In this document: piece by piece, positions 5,457 through 14,128 of the stretch
Layout of the letters: the number at the start of each line of letters is the position of its first letter
Numbering within the stretch: position 1 is the first letter of the stretch
Origin: a virus
Reading direction: 5' to 3' (one strand)
Virus record (IMG/VR): IMGVR_UViG_3300025467_000022
Coordinates: 1 to 50,874 of that record
Length of the DNA: 50,874 bases
Made by a program: the position numbers and the translations under genes
Notes under the pieces: generated by a model
The model's database searches: none
The model's input: the letters and a program-made list of their open reading frames with translations, nothing else
Told to the model about the DNA's origin: nothing

Positions 5457-7544
5457 ATGATGCCCGATTCTCAACGTAAAAAGACTGATGCTCCACAAAA
5501 AGCTCGTCCATATGCTGATCCACATGCAGCCTCTGATTTTGATATTCATATTGATCAGCCAGGTGGGCCGGTTCCTGCTACTGTTAATCCCTCCACAGAG
5601 AAATCAAAGAGCAGCGCAGATGAAAAGCCAAAGGGCAGTCCTGAACTAAGTCGTGCTAGTGCCACTGATACTCGTGCAAAAACTGCAGGGATTACTCCCA
5701 CAGATGATATGCGTAACATGCTTAACCGTATGCAGGACATTGATACATCTGATGAAATTGACGATGCGGAAGCGGCTCGACGTGCCGGGCACATGGATGT
5801 AGCAGACGAACTTACACCCGTTGAAGCACGTAGAGTACTTCCTGAGTATGACACATTGCCCGCAGTGATTCGACAGGACCTTGCTGTAATGAATCAAGAG
5901 ATTGTCGCTGACACTGATGTTGTTCCTGATTGGCACACTATTGCCAATCTACCGGGTTATATGCAACGAGCTATTCGTGCCATGGGACGCGGTAACTTTA
6001 AAATGTTTACCAACACTCCTTTAGAAGAAATCATTACCATTGCCAATGTGAATTCGCAGGGACCAAACAGTGATCGAGAACTTAATGCTGTCGTAGGTTG
6101 GTTAAAGAACAATGGTCAAGACATGGGAGATGTTCACATTGACTATAGTCGCATTATGCCAGGGTATGCGCCCCGTGTGCGAGAATATCGCACAGAGGAT
6201 ACTCGGTTTCATGTAGTCATGGACGATTTTGGTAAATACATCTATGCATACCCCGAGAAGGATGCAGTTTCACTAGAGCCGACTCGATCCATCGGGCATG
6301 GCAGCAATGAAATTGAATATGACGACTACGGGGCACCAATTAAGAGAATTAGAGAAACTAAATCTATGAAAAACAAAATTTCCATTAGCGAATCGATTCG
6401 CGGTCTAGCAGACAGACTAGCAGAACTCGAAGCACCCACAGACGAACAGCTCAACAACGAGATTTTTGAATCGTTGGGTATCGAAATTGACGAAGCTAAC
6501 ATTCGTAAAGTTCGTGATCCCGAAACAAAGCGTATGGGATGGAAGTCAACTGAAGAAAAGCCTTACTCTTCGTTGGAAAAGATTTTAGGTGCTGCACCGG
6601 GTGGAAAGCAACTATATCAGATGTTGCATAGAAATAAAGAACTATGGCGCTTAGACGCAGATGCACAATGGGGTTCAGTTCCGTTCCGCGGTAATGGCAA
6701 AGATGTTGCTTGGACACAGTTTAAAGATCACCCAGATAAGTTTATTGTTGTCATAGGAGAAACTGGTGTTGCCGCCGTCAAACCCAGCGAACAACAGATT
6801 GCTGCTCAGGCTGCTAAAGCAAGAGCCAAAGGTCAGATCTATAATCCAGCCCGCGATAATACACTAAAGTATCAGGTCAAAGTGTTTACTGCCAAGGGAG
6901 CTGTTCCTAACCAGTTAATTGCTGCTCCGCCCAAAGATGATGACAAAGACGATGAATATCCAATGCTTCATAGAGGTCGCGGCGGTCTTCCTACTCGTTC
7001 AGATGCCGATCGTAATCCAAACAATATCTTTGATAGACTCGCCGAAGTAATCGGTTATCCAAGTAAGATTGTTTATGCACAAGATGCTGTACCACGCGAA
7101 AAGATGGCTGCTCGTGCAGAACGCGATAAAGACACTACTAAGACTGTAGATGTTAACACAGTAATGACTAAACTACAACCAATTTTTGGTCGTATGGTAC
7201 AACAGACATTGGGCCGTATTGGTCCACAAATTGCAAGACTGTCGCAGGCCGGAAACTATGATCAAGCACAGAAATTGACACAGTCAGGTCAGAGACTACA
7301 ATTACTTTCGACTGCATTGGATACAGAAAATCCAGATTGGACCGGCGGCGGAAATAACTCACCAATGCGTGATTATGGTCGCTTAGTAGCAGCCAGCGTT
7401 ACTGAAGTCACAAATGCTATGAGCCCTCAAGAAAAGAACGATTTCTTAATTGCTATTACCAGCGGTAAAGCAGCAGAATTAAGTGATTTATTGAGTGTAA
7501 TGCGAAATAAACTATTTAAAATTTACGAACTACCGAGATATTAA
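5457..7544 (+). CDS. Large unknown phage protein, 695 aa
   Basis: AAGGA lies 5 bases before an ATGATG pair. The N-terminal 110 residues are charged and low in complexity (MMPDSQRKKTDAPQKARPYAD onward), likely disordered. A second part starts near residue 300 with KNKISISESIRGLADRLAEL, which resembles the N-termini of separate phage proteins, so this may be a fusion. The C-terminus (MSPQEKNDFLIAITSGKAAE, then LLSVMRNKLFKIYELPRY) is helical. No enzymatic motif is seen. A gene of related position and style follows after 3 bases. A virion or head-interior role is possible from size and context but not shown. Confidence 0.75.
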   Translation: MMPDSQRKKTDAPQKARPYADPHAASDFDIHIDQPGGPVPATVNPSTEKSKSSADEKPKGSPELSRASATDTRAKTAGITPTDDMRNMLNRMQDIDTSDEIDDAEAARRAGHMDVADELTPVEARRVLPEYDTLPAVIRQDLAVMNQEIVADTDVVPDWHTIANLPGYMQRAIRAMGRGNFKMFTNTPLEEIITIANVNSQGPNSDRELNAVVGWLKNNGQDMGDVHIDYSRIMPGYAPRVREYRTEDTRFHVVMDDFGKYIYAYPEKDAVSLEPTRSIGHGSNEIEYDDYGAPIKRIRETKSMKNKISISESIRGLADRLAELEAPTDEQLNNEIFESLGIEIDEANIRKVRDPETKRMGWKSTEEKPYSSLEKILGAAPGGKQLYQMLHRNKELWRLDADAQWGSVPFRGNGKDVAWTQFKDHPDKFIVVIGETGVAAVKPSEQQIAAQAAKARAKGQIYNPARDNTLKYQVKVFTAKGAVPNQLIAAPPKDDDKDDEYPMLHRGRGGLPTRSDADRNPNNIFDRLAEVIGYPSKIVYAQDAVPREKMAARAERDKDTTKTVDVNTVMTKLQPIFGRMVQQTLGRIGPQIARLSQAGNYDQAQKLTQSGQRLQLLSTALDTENPDWTGGGNNSPMRDYGRLVAASVTEVTNAMSPQEKNDFLIAITSGKAAELSDLLSVMRNKLFKIYELPRY

Positions 7545-7547
7545 TCA

Positions 7548-8822
7548 ATGCGTATTCGAGAACTAATAGTCGAGTCTAAACTTGTTCTACTTGAAAATCT
7601 TACCAAAGGTTCTCAAAATATTCTGCGTAATATTAACCTAGTTTCTGGGATTGCTGACCAATTAAGATACGATCACACTGTTCCGCATCAATTATCTAAA
7701 AAATTTCAAAAGATGCAGGACAACGAAGTAGCCGAATGGTTCTTAAATGAATTAGATCGTATGGAGCAAGAAGGTGCAAACGGAGTTAGCTACAGCCGAG
7801 ACGGTAAGCTAAACATGTGGATTGCTCTTAACTACTCCAGTGGTGCCGATGTTTGGGAAGACATCGAAGGAGAGTTGCAAGATACGTTAGCCGACTACAT
7901 AGCTCTTCGTAATCGCAATCTCTTAGATGAGCGTCATGCAGACATTCAAAAATTTAAAGGTGTTAAAGCATTACACCGCTATCTAGTTACTCATTATCAC
8001 GGTGCTCTTGCAGACCTTCGTGACACTCTCGCTAAATCTGCTCTTATTAAAAATCCTCGTTCAGTATTGATTGCAGACGAACCAGAATATAAAATTTATC
8101 TATTACAAAACAGAGCAGCAGCAATCATTCACGGAAAAGGTGCAACATTCTGCACTGCAAATTCTCAAAGTGATGCTAACTGGAAAAGTTATTCTTCTAG
8201 AGGTCCAATTTTTGGATTAATTCCAAAAGGTTCGATGGTTAAAGGTCCTGCAGGAATGTTTCGTGTTGATCCAAACGCAGGAATGGTTCCTGAAAAATTC
8301 CAATTCGATGCTCCGTCGCATAGTTTTAAAGACTATCTAGATCATCAATGCAAGCCTATTACCATTAAAGAACGGTTTCCTTATTTGTTAGACGATCTAA
8401 TTAAAGGTATGGAAGCTAACCGAGCAGCAATAGAAACTCCTAGTGAGGATCCGAAAAACCCAATTCTAACCTACGATGTCACTAAAGCAATTCAAGATCT
8501 TAAGTCGAAACTAGCGGAATTTTGGACTGATAAAAAACGCCCTGCTCCTATGTCAGAAGAAGATCAAGCAACTATTGCTTGGTTCGAAGAACATTTCCAA
8601 CCTGGTGATATGCTTGTTATGACAAATCCTCGAGCAACTCCGCGAGTTGAATTTGTAGGTATTACCCAAGAAGGCTACGAGTTACGCAAACCAAATGATC
8701 CGGATATTTACATAATGCCGAAACTGCGTATTGCTAAGAGAAATAAAGAAGCTTGGGAATTAAGAAATAACCCGGAAGCCGCAGCCCAAGGCGAGCCAGA
8801 AGGCGAAGAACCTAACTTATAA
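7548..8822 (+). CDS. Unknown phage protein with ATFCTA motif, 424 aa
   Basis: It begins MRIRELIVESKLVLLENLTK; the M-x-I-R-E-L-x-x-E-S tag recurs in the protein at 12689. Residues 165-250 hold ADEPEYKIYLLQNRAAAI, then GKGATFCTANSQSDANWKSY. The latter resembles a motif (gly-rich, Thr-x-Trp/Phe-Cys-Thr, then Trp/Phe-x-x-Tyr) that I recall from uncharacterised phage and prophage proteins; this is recollection, not a search result. The tail is acidic. It ends 11 bases inside the convergent Nudix gene. A conserved CT(A) core could be a catalytic or folding element; the activity is unknown. Confidence 0.7.
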   Translation: MRIRELIVESKLVLLENLTKGSQNILRNINLVSGIADQLRYDHTVPHQLSKKFQKMQDNEVAEWFLNELDRMEQEGANGVSYSRDGKLNMWIALNYSSGADVWEDIEGELQDTLADYIALRNRNLLDERHADIQKFKGVKALHRYLVTHYHGALADLRDTLAKSALIKNPRSVLIADEPEYKIYLLQNRAAAIIHGKGATFCTANSQSDANWKSYSSRGPIFGLIPKGSMVKGPAGMFRVDPNAGMVPEKFQFDAPSHSFKDYLDHQCKPITIKERFPYLLDDLIKGMEANRAAIETPSEDPKNPILTYDVTKAIQDLKSKLAEFWTDKKRPAPMSEEDQATIAWFEEHFQPGDMLVMTNPRATPRVEFVGITQEGYELRKPNDPDIYIMPKLRIAKRNKEAWELRNNPEAAAQGEPEGEEPNL

Positions 8823-9312
8823 TTTGTAAGATAGTTTCGATCTTTGTCCGAGTAGTACGATTCTGCAATGTTGTCTTAACACCTTGATGTAGGGGTTTTG
8901 GCCAAGCATCAAGGCTGACCCAAGCATAGCCTGCATGTTCCTCATTTAGTAAAGGAATGAATTCGTCAGGTGTGATTAATATATAAGTGTTGTAATAGAA
9001 TAGTTCATCGTTGGAACTGTATAGTTCTATGGGAATGGTCTTTTCTATTGCGGGTCTTACACCTAGTTCTTCTTGAATTTCTCGTAGCAATGTATCGTAG
9101 GGAGTGGTATCGCAGGGTTCTTTTTTACCGCCTGCTATTCCCCAAGTGCCTGCTGTGCGGCCCTGTGTTCGCAACAAGAATAAGAAACGTTTAGTGGATC
9201 GAGAAAGAAACAGACCGCCCGCGCAGGTAATCTGCTTTTTTATAGCACCAGTCTCCACTGTATCGCTTCGTAAACTCCTTCGTAACTTTTCATCCATGAT
9301 TCGCCGTTCCAC
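8812..9312 (-). CDS. Nudix hydrolase
   Basis: Members of the Nudix family hydrolyse nucleoside diphosphates linked to another group, often oxidised dNTPs or dinucleotides. Residues around 55-85 carry the Nudix signature: GIAGGKKEPCD followed by LLREIQEELGV, with the REIQEE metal site complete. Compared with the usual G-x5-E-x7-REUxEExGU pattern there is an Asp in place of the first Glu and one extra residue before REIQEE. The annotated start overlaps the upstream gp15-like gene by 73 bases; a GTG at 9258 would reduce this to 19 but has no better ribosome-binding site. The 3' end overlaps a convergent gene by 11 bases. Confidence 0.8.
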   Translation of the reverse strand: MERRIMDEKLRRSLRSDTVETGAIKKQITCAGGLFLSRSTKRFLFLLRTQGRTAGTWGIAGGKKEPCDTTPYDTLLREIQEELGVRPAIEKTIPIELYSSNDELFYYNTYILITPDEFIPLLNEEHAGYAWVSLDAWPKPLHQGVKTTLQNRTTRTKIETILQIIS

Positions 9313-10676
9313 ATATATTGTACACCAGTACGACTGTTAGTTATATATGTAGGACCTTGATTTATCGCACTTGTGAATATGGTATTCCATTTTGTGCCGT
9401 CCCATTGTACAATATCATTGGCGTTGGCAGTGAAATAACTGTTATCTTGATTTTGCCAAGCAGCTACTTCGCTGTTTAAATCTTCTAATAACAGATATCT
9501 AGTATCAGTGGTAGGCCAACCTAATGAACCATTTTCCTGTATAGGACGCGGATCATAAGTTTGAGGATTAATGATTGCGTCAATGGTTCCTCGAGGATTA
9601 AGGTCATTGCGATCAGTTAACAGCGTATTCATCGGAATAGTATCGGAGTCCCAAGTCACTTGCATAACAGTTTCGTCTGTGGGATTAAGAGTGATACGAC
9701 CTACAATTTCATTACCGTCGGGTTTCATTAGTCGTATCTGACTCAATCCAGCAGTGAATACTCCTGGATATTGATCAAGAATGCTGTTCCAATTCACAAT
9801 AGGACCTAACACAGACGGAACACTTATTGGATCTGAATTTAAATTCGTTCTTGATGACTTTGGACTGACTAACTTAGCAGTATTATCTAGAACTAGTAAT
9901 CCAAGATCTCCCAGTGTGGTTCCTTGTATACTAATAGGATTATTGCCGGCGAAGAAGTCCATAGTCTGTCCGTCTACAATGGGTTGTAGTCCAGCAGCAG
10001 TTCCTGGTGGTTCATCGAATATAGAGGAAATAATTTTAGTAATAATTCCCAACTTCTTAACTTTGGCCGGAGGAGTGATCCATATCGGTGTAGTAAAATT
10101 CAGTGTGGCGATATCAATATCTTGCTCGACTCCCTGCGGAATCTGTCTGGATGAAAACGTCATATCTGTTAATTCTACAAGACTGAGACTGGTCCAATCG
10201 AGAAAATTGTTACTGGATTGAATTTCCATTGAAGGATTAAACAATACTAATAATTGTTCTAATATCTGCAGTTTTTGATCAGTGTTAGTTGTCCATATAT
10301 CTGCATTAAATTTCAAATTAAATGGAGTAGGCATAATACGCTCAATGGTATAATTTGCTCCCTGCACATTTAGATATTCTTGACCGTGTTCATCATAGGC
10401 ACGTTCACGTATATTAAATTTGCTTACATAAGTAGGATCTGCTAGTCTATTACGATCATATTCCATTGCTTTAATATAGCAGGCAATAAATGGTGCGCTC
10501 TGCACAACATTTTCCGAGTTCTTCTTTAAAATCTGACCAACTTGTCGATTCATATCTCCGTAGCGCACAGGAATCTGTACTAGATTACCTTGTCCGTCTT
10601 TATATGAGAAATTGCTCATCAATCGCATAAACTGCGTTAGATATCGTTTGATCTGAAAATCGTAAAAATATTCCAT
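9240..10676 (-). CDS. 15: Tail sheath stabiliser/completion protein, gp15-like, extended
   Basis: The first ~215 residues match the T4 gp15 pattern: an N-terminal FYDFQIKRYLTQFMRLMSN, a VPVRYGD-type strand (QIPVRYGDMNRQ), NYTIERIMPTPFNLKFNADI, a QILEQLLVLFNPS helix and a strand ending PIWITPPAKV. gp15 caps the tail after sheath assembly and joins it to the neck. T4 gp15 is 272 aa; this one is 478. The extra C-terminal half holds two W-x-G-x-x-W units (VQWDGTKWNTI and MWNGESWMKSY) also seen in gp14 and gp18 here. It begins at the stop of the gp14-like gene, so the two are coupled. Confidence 0.7.
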   Translation of the reverse strand: MEYFYDFQIKRYLTQFMRLMSNFSYKDGQGNLVQIPVRYGDMNRQVGQILKKNSENVVQSAPFIACYIKAMEYDRNRLADPTYVSKFNIRERAYDEHGQEYLNVQGANYTIERIMPTPFNLKFNADIWTTNTDQKLQILEQLLVLFNPSMEIQSSNNFLDWTSLSLVELTDMTFSSRQIPQGVEQDIDIATLNFTTPIWITPPAKVKKLGIITKIISSIFDEPPGTAAGLQPIVDGQTMDFFAGNNPISIQGTTLGDLGLLVLDNTAKLVSPKSSRTNLNSDPISVPSVLGPIVNWNSILDQYPGVFTAGLSQIRLMKPDGNEIVGRITLNPTDETVMQVTWDSDTIPMNTLLTDRNDLNPRGTIDAIINPQTYDPRPIQENGSLGWPTTDTRYLLLEDLNSEVAAWQNQDNSYFTANANDIVQWDGTKWNTIFTSAINQGPTYITNSRTGVQYMWNGESWMKSYEGVYEAIQWRLVL

Positions 10677-11902
10677 TAATTATCGGCCTTGGGTTTGAGT
10701 ATTTGACTTAGTGCTTGACGTTCTTGTACTACCTTCCCTGCGATAGTAGCTGTATTATTGTTGTTAATAAATCCAGTACGTTGAGTTTGTCTTAGCTTTG
10801 TTGAATATACACTTACAGAAGTATCTTCATTAGGTACTGAAGGATCATAATTGTTGGTCATTGTCATACGTACACTTTCATCAAATTTAATCCAATGTGT
10901 ACCGCTCCAGCGGAATAGAACATTAGGAAAGAAATCTGTTCTTAAATGAAACTGCCCAGTTACTGTTTTGTCAGTAGGAAAACTAGTACCAAATGTATAT
11001 GGAGCACCATTAGGTGGTCGACCAGTACCTGTAAGATATCCTACATAGTAGTTTTTAGTAGGACTTCTTAAAGTCATCGAAGCATCAACAATTCCTTCCA
11101 ATGAATCAATCGAAGCATCAGCATCAGTTTGCGAAGCATCTTCATGTGCTATAGTACCATCGGGATTTAATGGAACAACATAGTATTGATGAGTATCATA
11201 ACCGCTGAGTGCTGCGTCTGCTTCTGCTTGTGCAATAATTGAATTGTTGATTTCAATGCTGGTATTATACGTTGAGATGAGATCTCTCAGAGTCGAACCG
11301 TCACCTGCGCCTGCATCAGCACCTAGTATCTGACTGTATTCTTGACTATCAACTAAAGGTACACATTTAACACGCAATAAGTGAGGATGCCAAGTCGGGC
11401 TATATCCGTTAGCAGCACGAGTCACATCTTGTACTACATAAAATCTTTTAAGAGCAACCATAGCGTCATCTAGGGTGTATTCATCCTTTAAGTGAGGCAA
11501 TTCGATAACATCACCTGACATAAGTTTACGTTCAATGGTATCTACACAATTTCTTAGATGGAAATGAATAAAAATGTTATCATTATTCAACATTATACCA
11601 AACTGACTTAGATTAAAATCTAAGTCCTGCATAGTATAAATTCCTCGCATTACGAATACATTAGGATCATAACTGCGATCCCGGTTTTCCATTAGTATCA
11701 CATCTTGAATTCCAAGTTCGCCGAGGGGATTGCTTTGATTAGGAACTCCTGGAGATGCATCGCCCGCTGATGGCTCAACAGGGCCAAGGTACTTGTGTAC
11801 AAAAACATCAGTACCACCAATCTGAAACTGTTGTTCGATCATACGATCGATATATCTAAAATTATTTCCCTTCTCGGGCCGGTACATTGATAGTCTTGGC
11901 AT
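10676..11902 (-). CDS. 14: Neck protein, gp14-like
   Basis: gp14 and gp13 form the neck that closes the filled head and receives the tail. The call rests on position (between gp13 and gp15, as in T4) and on a gp14-like middle: FGIMLNNDNIFIHFHLR, a GDVIELPHLKDEYTLDD segment and KRFYVVQDVTRAANG. At 408 aa it is longer than T4 gp14 (256). Residues ~285-345 carry an added module with GQFHLRTDFFPNVLFRWSG and THWIKF. TAAATA lies 5 bases before the ATG in a palindrome shared with the divergent gp13 gene; a GGAG touches the ATG too closely for normal use. Confidence 0.6.
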   Translation of the reverse strand: MPRLSMYRPEKGNNFRYIDRMIEQQFQIGGTDVFVHKYLGPVEPSAGDASPGVPNQSNPLGELGIQDVILMENRDRSYDPNVFVMRGIYTMQDLDFNLSQFGIMLNNDNIFIHFHLRNCVDTIERKLMSGDVIELPHLKDEYTLDDAMVALKRFYVVQDVTRAANGYSPTWHPHLLRVKCVPLVDSQEYSQILGADAGAGDGSTLRDLISTYNTSIEINNSIIAQAEADAALSGYDTHQYYVVPLNPDGTIAHEDASQTDADASIDSLEGIVDASMTLRSPTKNYYVGYLTGTGRPPNGAPYTFGTSFPTDKTVTGQFHLRTDFFPNVLFRWSGTHWIKFDESVRMTMTNNYDPSVPNEDTSVSVYSTKLRQTQRTGFINNNNTATIAGKVVQERQALSQILKPKADN

Positions 11903-11907
11903 ACTCC

Positions 11908-11921
11908 TATTTAGCTAAATA
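11908..11921. promoter_or_regulatory. Palindromic bidirectional late promoter
   Basis: TATTTAGCTAAATA is a perfect 14-bp palindrome. Read on either strand it presents TAAATA exactly 5 bases before an ATG: 11927 on the + strand and 11902 on the minus strand. By T4 late-promoter spacing both transcripts would begin on their start codons. Confidence 0.75.
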
Positions 11922-11926
11922 ATTGT

Positions 11927-12685
11927 ATGAGCACAATTGAACAAGCACGCCAACCTATAGTTGATTACATCAAGGCTATGCTAGGTGACGGTATGATTGA
12001 CGTTGAACTAGATCCAGTTCACTACAATACCGCTATTGATAAAGCATTTGCCAAATATCGTCAACGATCATCAAATGCTGTAGAGGAAAGTTGGGCGTTC
12101 CTTACAATGGAACAAGATACCAACGAATATACACTAAGCCAAGATGTTATCGAAGTGCGAGATGTATTTCGCCGATCGATTGGTTCTAGAACAGGTGGTG
12201 GAGATACAGGTTCATTATTTGAACCATTTAACTTGGCTTATTCAAATACCTATCTACTAAGTTCTAGCAACATGGGCGGATTAGCTACTTACTATGCGTT
12301 TGCTTCTTATCAAAAATTAGTTGGTAAGATGTTCGGTAGTTACATTATGTTTACTTGGAACCCTAGCACCAAGAAGCTAGTGGTTCAACAAAGACCTAGA
12401 GGCGAAGAAACTCTATTAATTTGGTGCTATAACTACAAACCAGACTTTGTTCTGCTCAACGATCCATATGCAGGCATTTGGCTCAAGGATTATGCACTTG
12501 CACAATCGAAAATTATCCTAGGACAAGCACGTTCGATGTTTTCTCAGATTGCTAGTCCGCAGGGCGGAACTACACTCAACGGCGATGCTCTTAAACAAGA
12601 AGGCGAAGCTGCTATTGAACGATTAGAAACTGAATTGATTAATTATTCGGAAGGTGGCAAACCAATGTGGTTTGTTGTAGGATAA
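11927..12685 (+). CDS. 13: Neck protein, gp13-like
   Basis: Recognised by its C-terminal half, WLKDYALAQSKIILGQARSM, then SPQGGTTLNGDALKQEGEAA and IERLETEL, a pattern shared by gp13 proteins of T4-like environmental phages. The first part includes YRQRSSNAVEESWAFLTM and a strand-rich middle. It is 252 aa against 309 in T4. gp13 works with gp14 to seal the packaged head. No ribosome-binding site precedes the ATG; TAAATA lies 5 bases before it, predicting a leaderless message. Unlike T4, gp13 and gp14 here are divergent rather than cotranscribed. Confidence 0.75.
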   Translation: MSTIEQARQPIVDYIKAMLGDGMIDVELDPVHYNTAIDKAFAKYRQRSSNAVEESWAFLTMEQDTNEYTLSQDVIEVRDVFRRSIGSRTGGGDTGSLFEPFNLAYSNTYLLSSSNMGGLATYYAFASYQKLVGKMFGSYIMFTWNPSTKKLVVQQRPRGEETLLIWCYNYKPDFVLLNDPYAGIWLKDYALAQSKIILGQARSMFSQIASPQGGTTLNGDALKQEGEAAIERLETELINYSEGGKPMWFVVG

Positions 12686-12688
12686 CCG

Positions 12689-13048
12689 ATGAAAATTAGA
12701 GAACTTTTTGAATCTAAGCACGAACTTTCGCACAGTGCCAAAGGTGCCCTGCCTAACCTAACCACCTGGAATGATGTTAACAATAACAACGATCCATACA
12801 AAGCATTGAGATTCGGAATGATGATTGCAGGTGCACCTGATTTTGAAGCAGACACACATCACGAAGGTCCTGTCGGCGGTCAGTTTGCTACTCTATCATA
12901 TAGCAATGCAGACGACACAATTTTAAATGCAGCTGGCAAGAAAATGGGCATTAAAGGTAAAAGAATAACTGCTCGGTATTCTACAGAGCACGAATCCACA
13001 GGTAAAACAAGTCCTGTTGCAGATTGGCAAAAGAAAACAAAAAAGTAA
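12689..13048 (+). CDS. Conserved-type phage protein, 119 aa
   Basis: It starts MKIRELFESKHELSHSAKGA, sharing the M-(K/R)-I-R-E-L-x-x-E-S head with the protein at 7548. A helix with FGMMIAGAPDFEA follows, then PVGGQFATLSYSNADDTILN and a basic end. I recall short proteins with similar heads in environmental T4-like phages; no function is assigned. It follows gp13 by 3 bases and is probably coexpressed with it. The shared head could be a packaging, assembly or protease signal, which is inference. Confidence 0.6.
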   Translation: MKIRELFESKHELSHSAKGALPNLTTWNDVNNNNDPYKALRFGMMIAGAPDFEADTHHEGPVGGQFATLSYSNADDTILNAAGKKMGIKGKRITARYSTEHESTGKTSPVADWQKKTKK

Positions 13049-13090
13049 TTGACCGTTGATTCTTAATCATGTATAATGCAAACATGATTA
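13049..13090 (+). promoter_or_regulatory. Perfect sigma70 promoter with dyad and leaderless start
   Basis: TTGACC (13049-13054), a 17-base spacer and TATAAT (13072-13077). The predicted start is 13084, the A of the kinase ATG. TAATCATG (13064-13071) and CATGATTA (13083-13090) form a perfect 8-bp inverted repeat enclosing the -10 box and the start codon. Confidence 0.8.
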
Positions 13091-13737
13091 TAGGAATTTC
13101 TGGCCTGATTGGATCAGGCAAAGACACTGCCGCAGACTATCTCTGCACAGTACACGGTTTTAAGCGCATGAGCTTCGGGGCATCTCTTAAAGATGCAATC
13201 TCTGTTATATTCGGATGGGATAGAGATCTTCTCGAAGGGTCAACTAAGCACAGCCGAGAATGGCGTGAGCAAGTTGACGAATGGTGGGCAACTCGATTAA
13301 ACATTCCCGATCTCACTCCTCGTTGGGTTCTACAGCAATGGGGAACAGAAGTTGCTCGCCGAGGATTTCACGACGAAATTTGGGTAGCATCAGTCGAACG
13401 AAAACTTCTTAATGTCAAAGACGACATTGTTATCACAGACTGTCGGTTTATCAACGAAATGATAGCAATTAAAAATGCAGGCGGCATCACTGTTCGAACA
13501 CATCGAGGTACGGATCCGACCTGGTTAGAGTTTGCTGCTGTGTTAAACAATACCGAAGACGAAGCAATAAAATCTCGGTGTTTAGAAATTCTCAATGAAC
13601 GAAATGTCCATGCTAGCGAATATTCTAGTGTCGGTTTTGAGTATGATGTTCATTTAGACAATGACGGATCAATTGATGATCTTCACCGTCAGATTAGAAG
13701 TCAGGTACTAGGTCTCCCTGACGCCACGGAAGTCTAA
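13084..13737 (+). CDS. 1: Deoxynucleoside monophosphate kinase, T4 gp1-like
   Basis: It transfers phosphate from ATP to dNMPs for phage DNA synthesis. A P-loop GLIGSGKDTAADYL covers residues 7-20. Further features typical of this family are RMSFGASLKDAIS, LTPRWVLQQWGTEVARR and VITDCRFINE, with a probable catalytic Arg/Asp. An in-frame ATG at 13069 exists but lies before the -10 box TATAAT, so the ATG at 13084 is the sensible start and lies exactly on the predicted transcript start. The gene has no ribosome-binding site. Its 3' end overlaps the convergent gene at 13694 by 44 bases. Confidence 0.85.
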   Translation: MIIGISGLIGSGKDTAADYLCTVHGFKRMSFGASLKDAISVIFGWDRDLLEGSTKHSREWREQVDEWWATRLNIPDLTPRWVLQQWGTEVARRGFHDEIWVASVERKLLNVKDDIVITDCRFINEMIAIKNAGGITVRTHRGTDPTWLEFAAVLNNTEDEAIKSRCLEILNERNVHASEYSSVGFEYDVHLDNDGSIDDLHRQIRSQVLGLPDATEV

Positions 13738-14029
13738 GAATATGCAGTATGCGTTGACAATTAGCGCATACTGTTTTTAAATTAGTAATATGACAATTTG
13801 ATGGTTCTCCGTCTAAATAAAAGACGTTAAACTGTTGTGGATACCGGCTTTCGAATCCACATTTATCACATTTACATTTCATTCTGTATCCGGACTGGTA
13901 CCACAAAGGTTTTCCAGTTTTTCTTTTGCGACCGCAGTGATCACACTTGGTACGATAAAACGTCCTCCCATCTCGATGATAGTTGATTGCCACGGGTCGA
14001 GTACCACATATTTTACATAGAGTTCGCAT
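13694..14029 (-). CDS. HNH-like zinc protein, 111 aa
   Basis: Cys pairs are present throughout: CKIC, CDHC, CKCDKC and CANC. The C-terminal half contains FYLDGEPSNCHITNLKTVCA then NCQRIL, which follows the pattern of HNH endonucleases (Asp-Gly, then Asn-Leu-x-x-x-Cys-x-x-Cys), although the first catalytic His of the motif is not obvious. It may be a structural zinc protein or an HNH nuclease, possibly involved in packaging as in other tailed phages. It lies antisense between the dNMP kinase and the sheath gene and overlaps the kinase 3' end. Confidence 0.65.
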   Translation of the reverse strand: MRTLCKICGTRPVAINYHRDGRTFYRTKCDHCGRKRKTGKPLWYQSGYRMKCKCDKCGFESRYPQQFNVFYLDGEPSNCHITNLKTVCANCQRILHILRLPWRQGDLVPDF

Positions 14030-14089
14030 TTAAGCCCTTTTTGGTTCCCTTTCATTGTATTTAACTGGTATATTTTTTACCAACGGCAC

Positions 14090-14095
14090 TAAATA
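14090..14095 (+). promoter_or_regulatory. Late-promoter-like TAAATA for the sheath gene
   Basis: ACTAAATACTG lies 33 bases before the sheath ATG. This very highly expressed gene keeps a leader with GGGAG, in contrast to the leaderless late genes. Confidence 0.5.
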
Positions 14096-14128
14096 CTGAC
14101 AACGAAACCATATTTGGGAGAAATACTA

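Noticed and set aside
13069-13083. Upstream ATG for the dNMP kinase
   Set aside because: This ATG lies 5' of the TATAAT box, so it would not be in the transcript.
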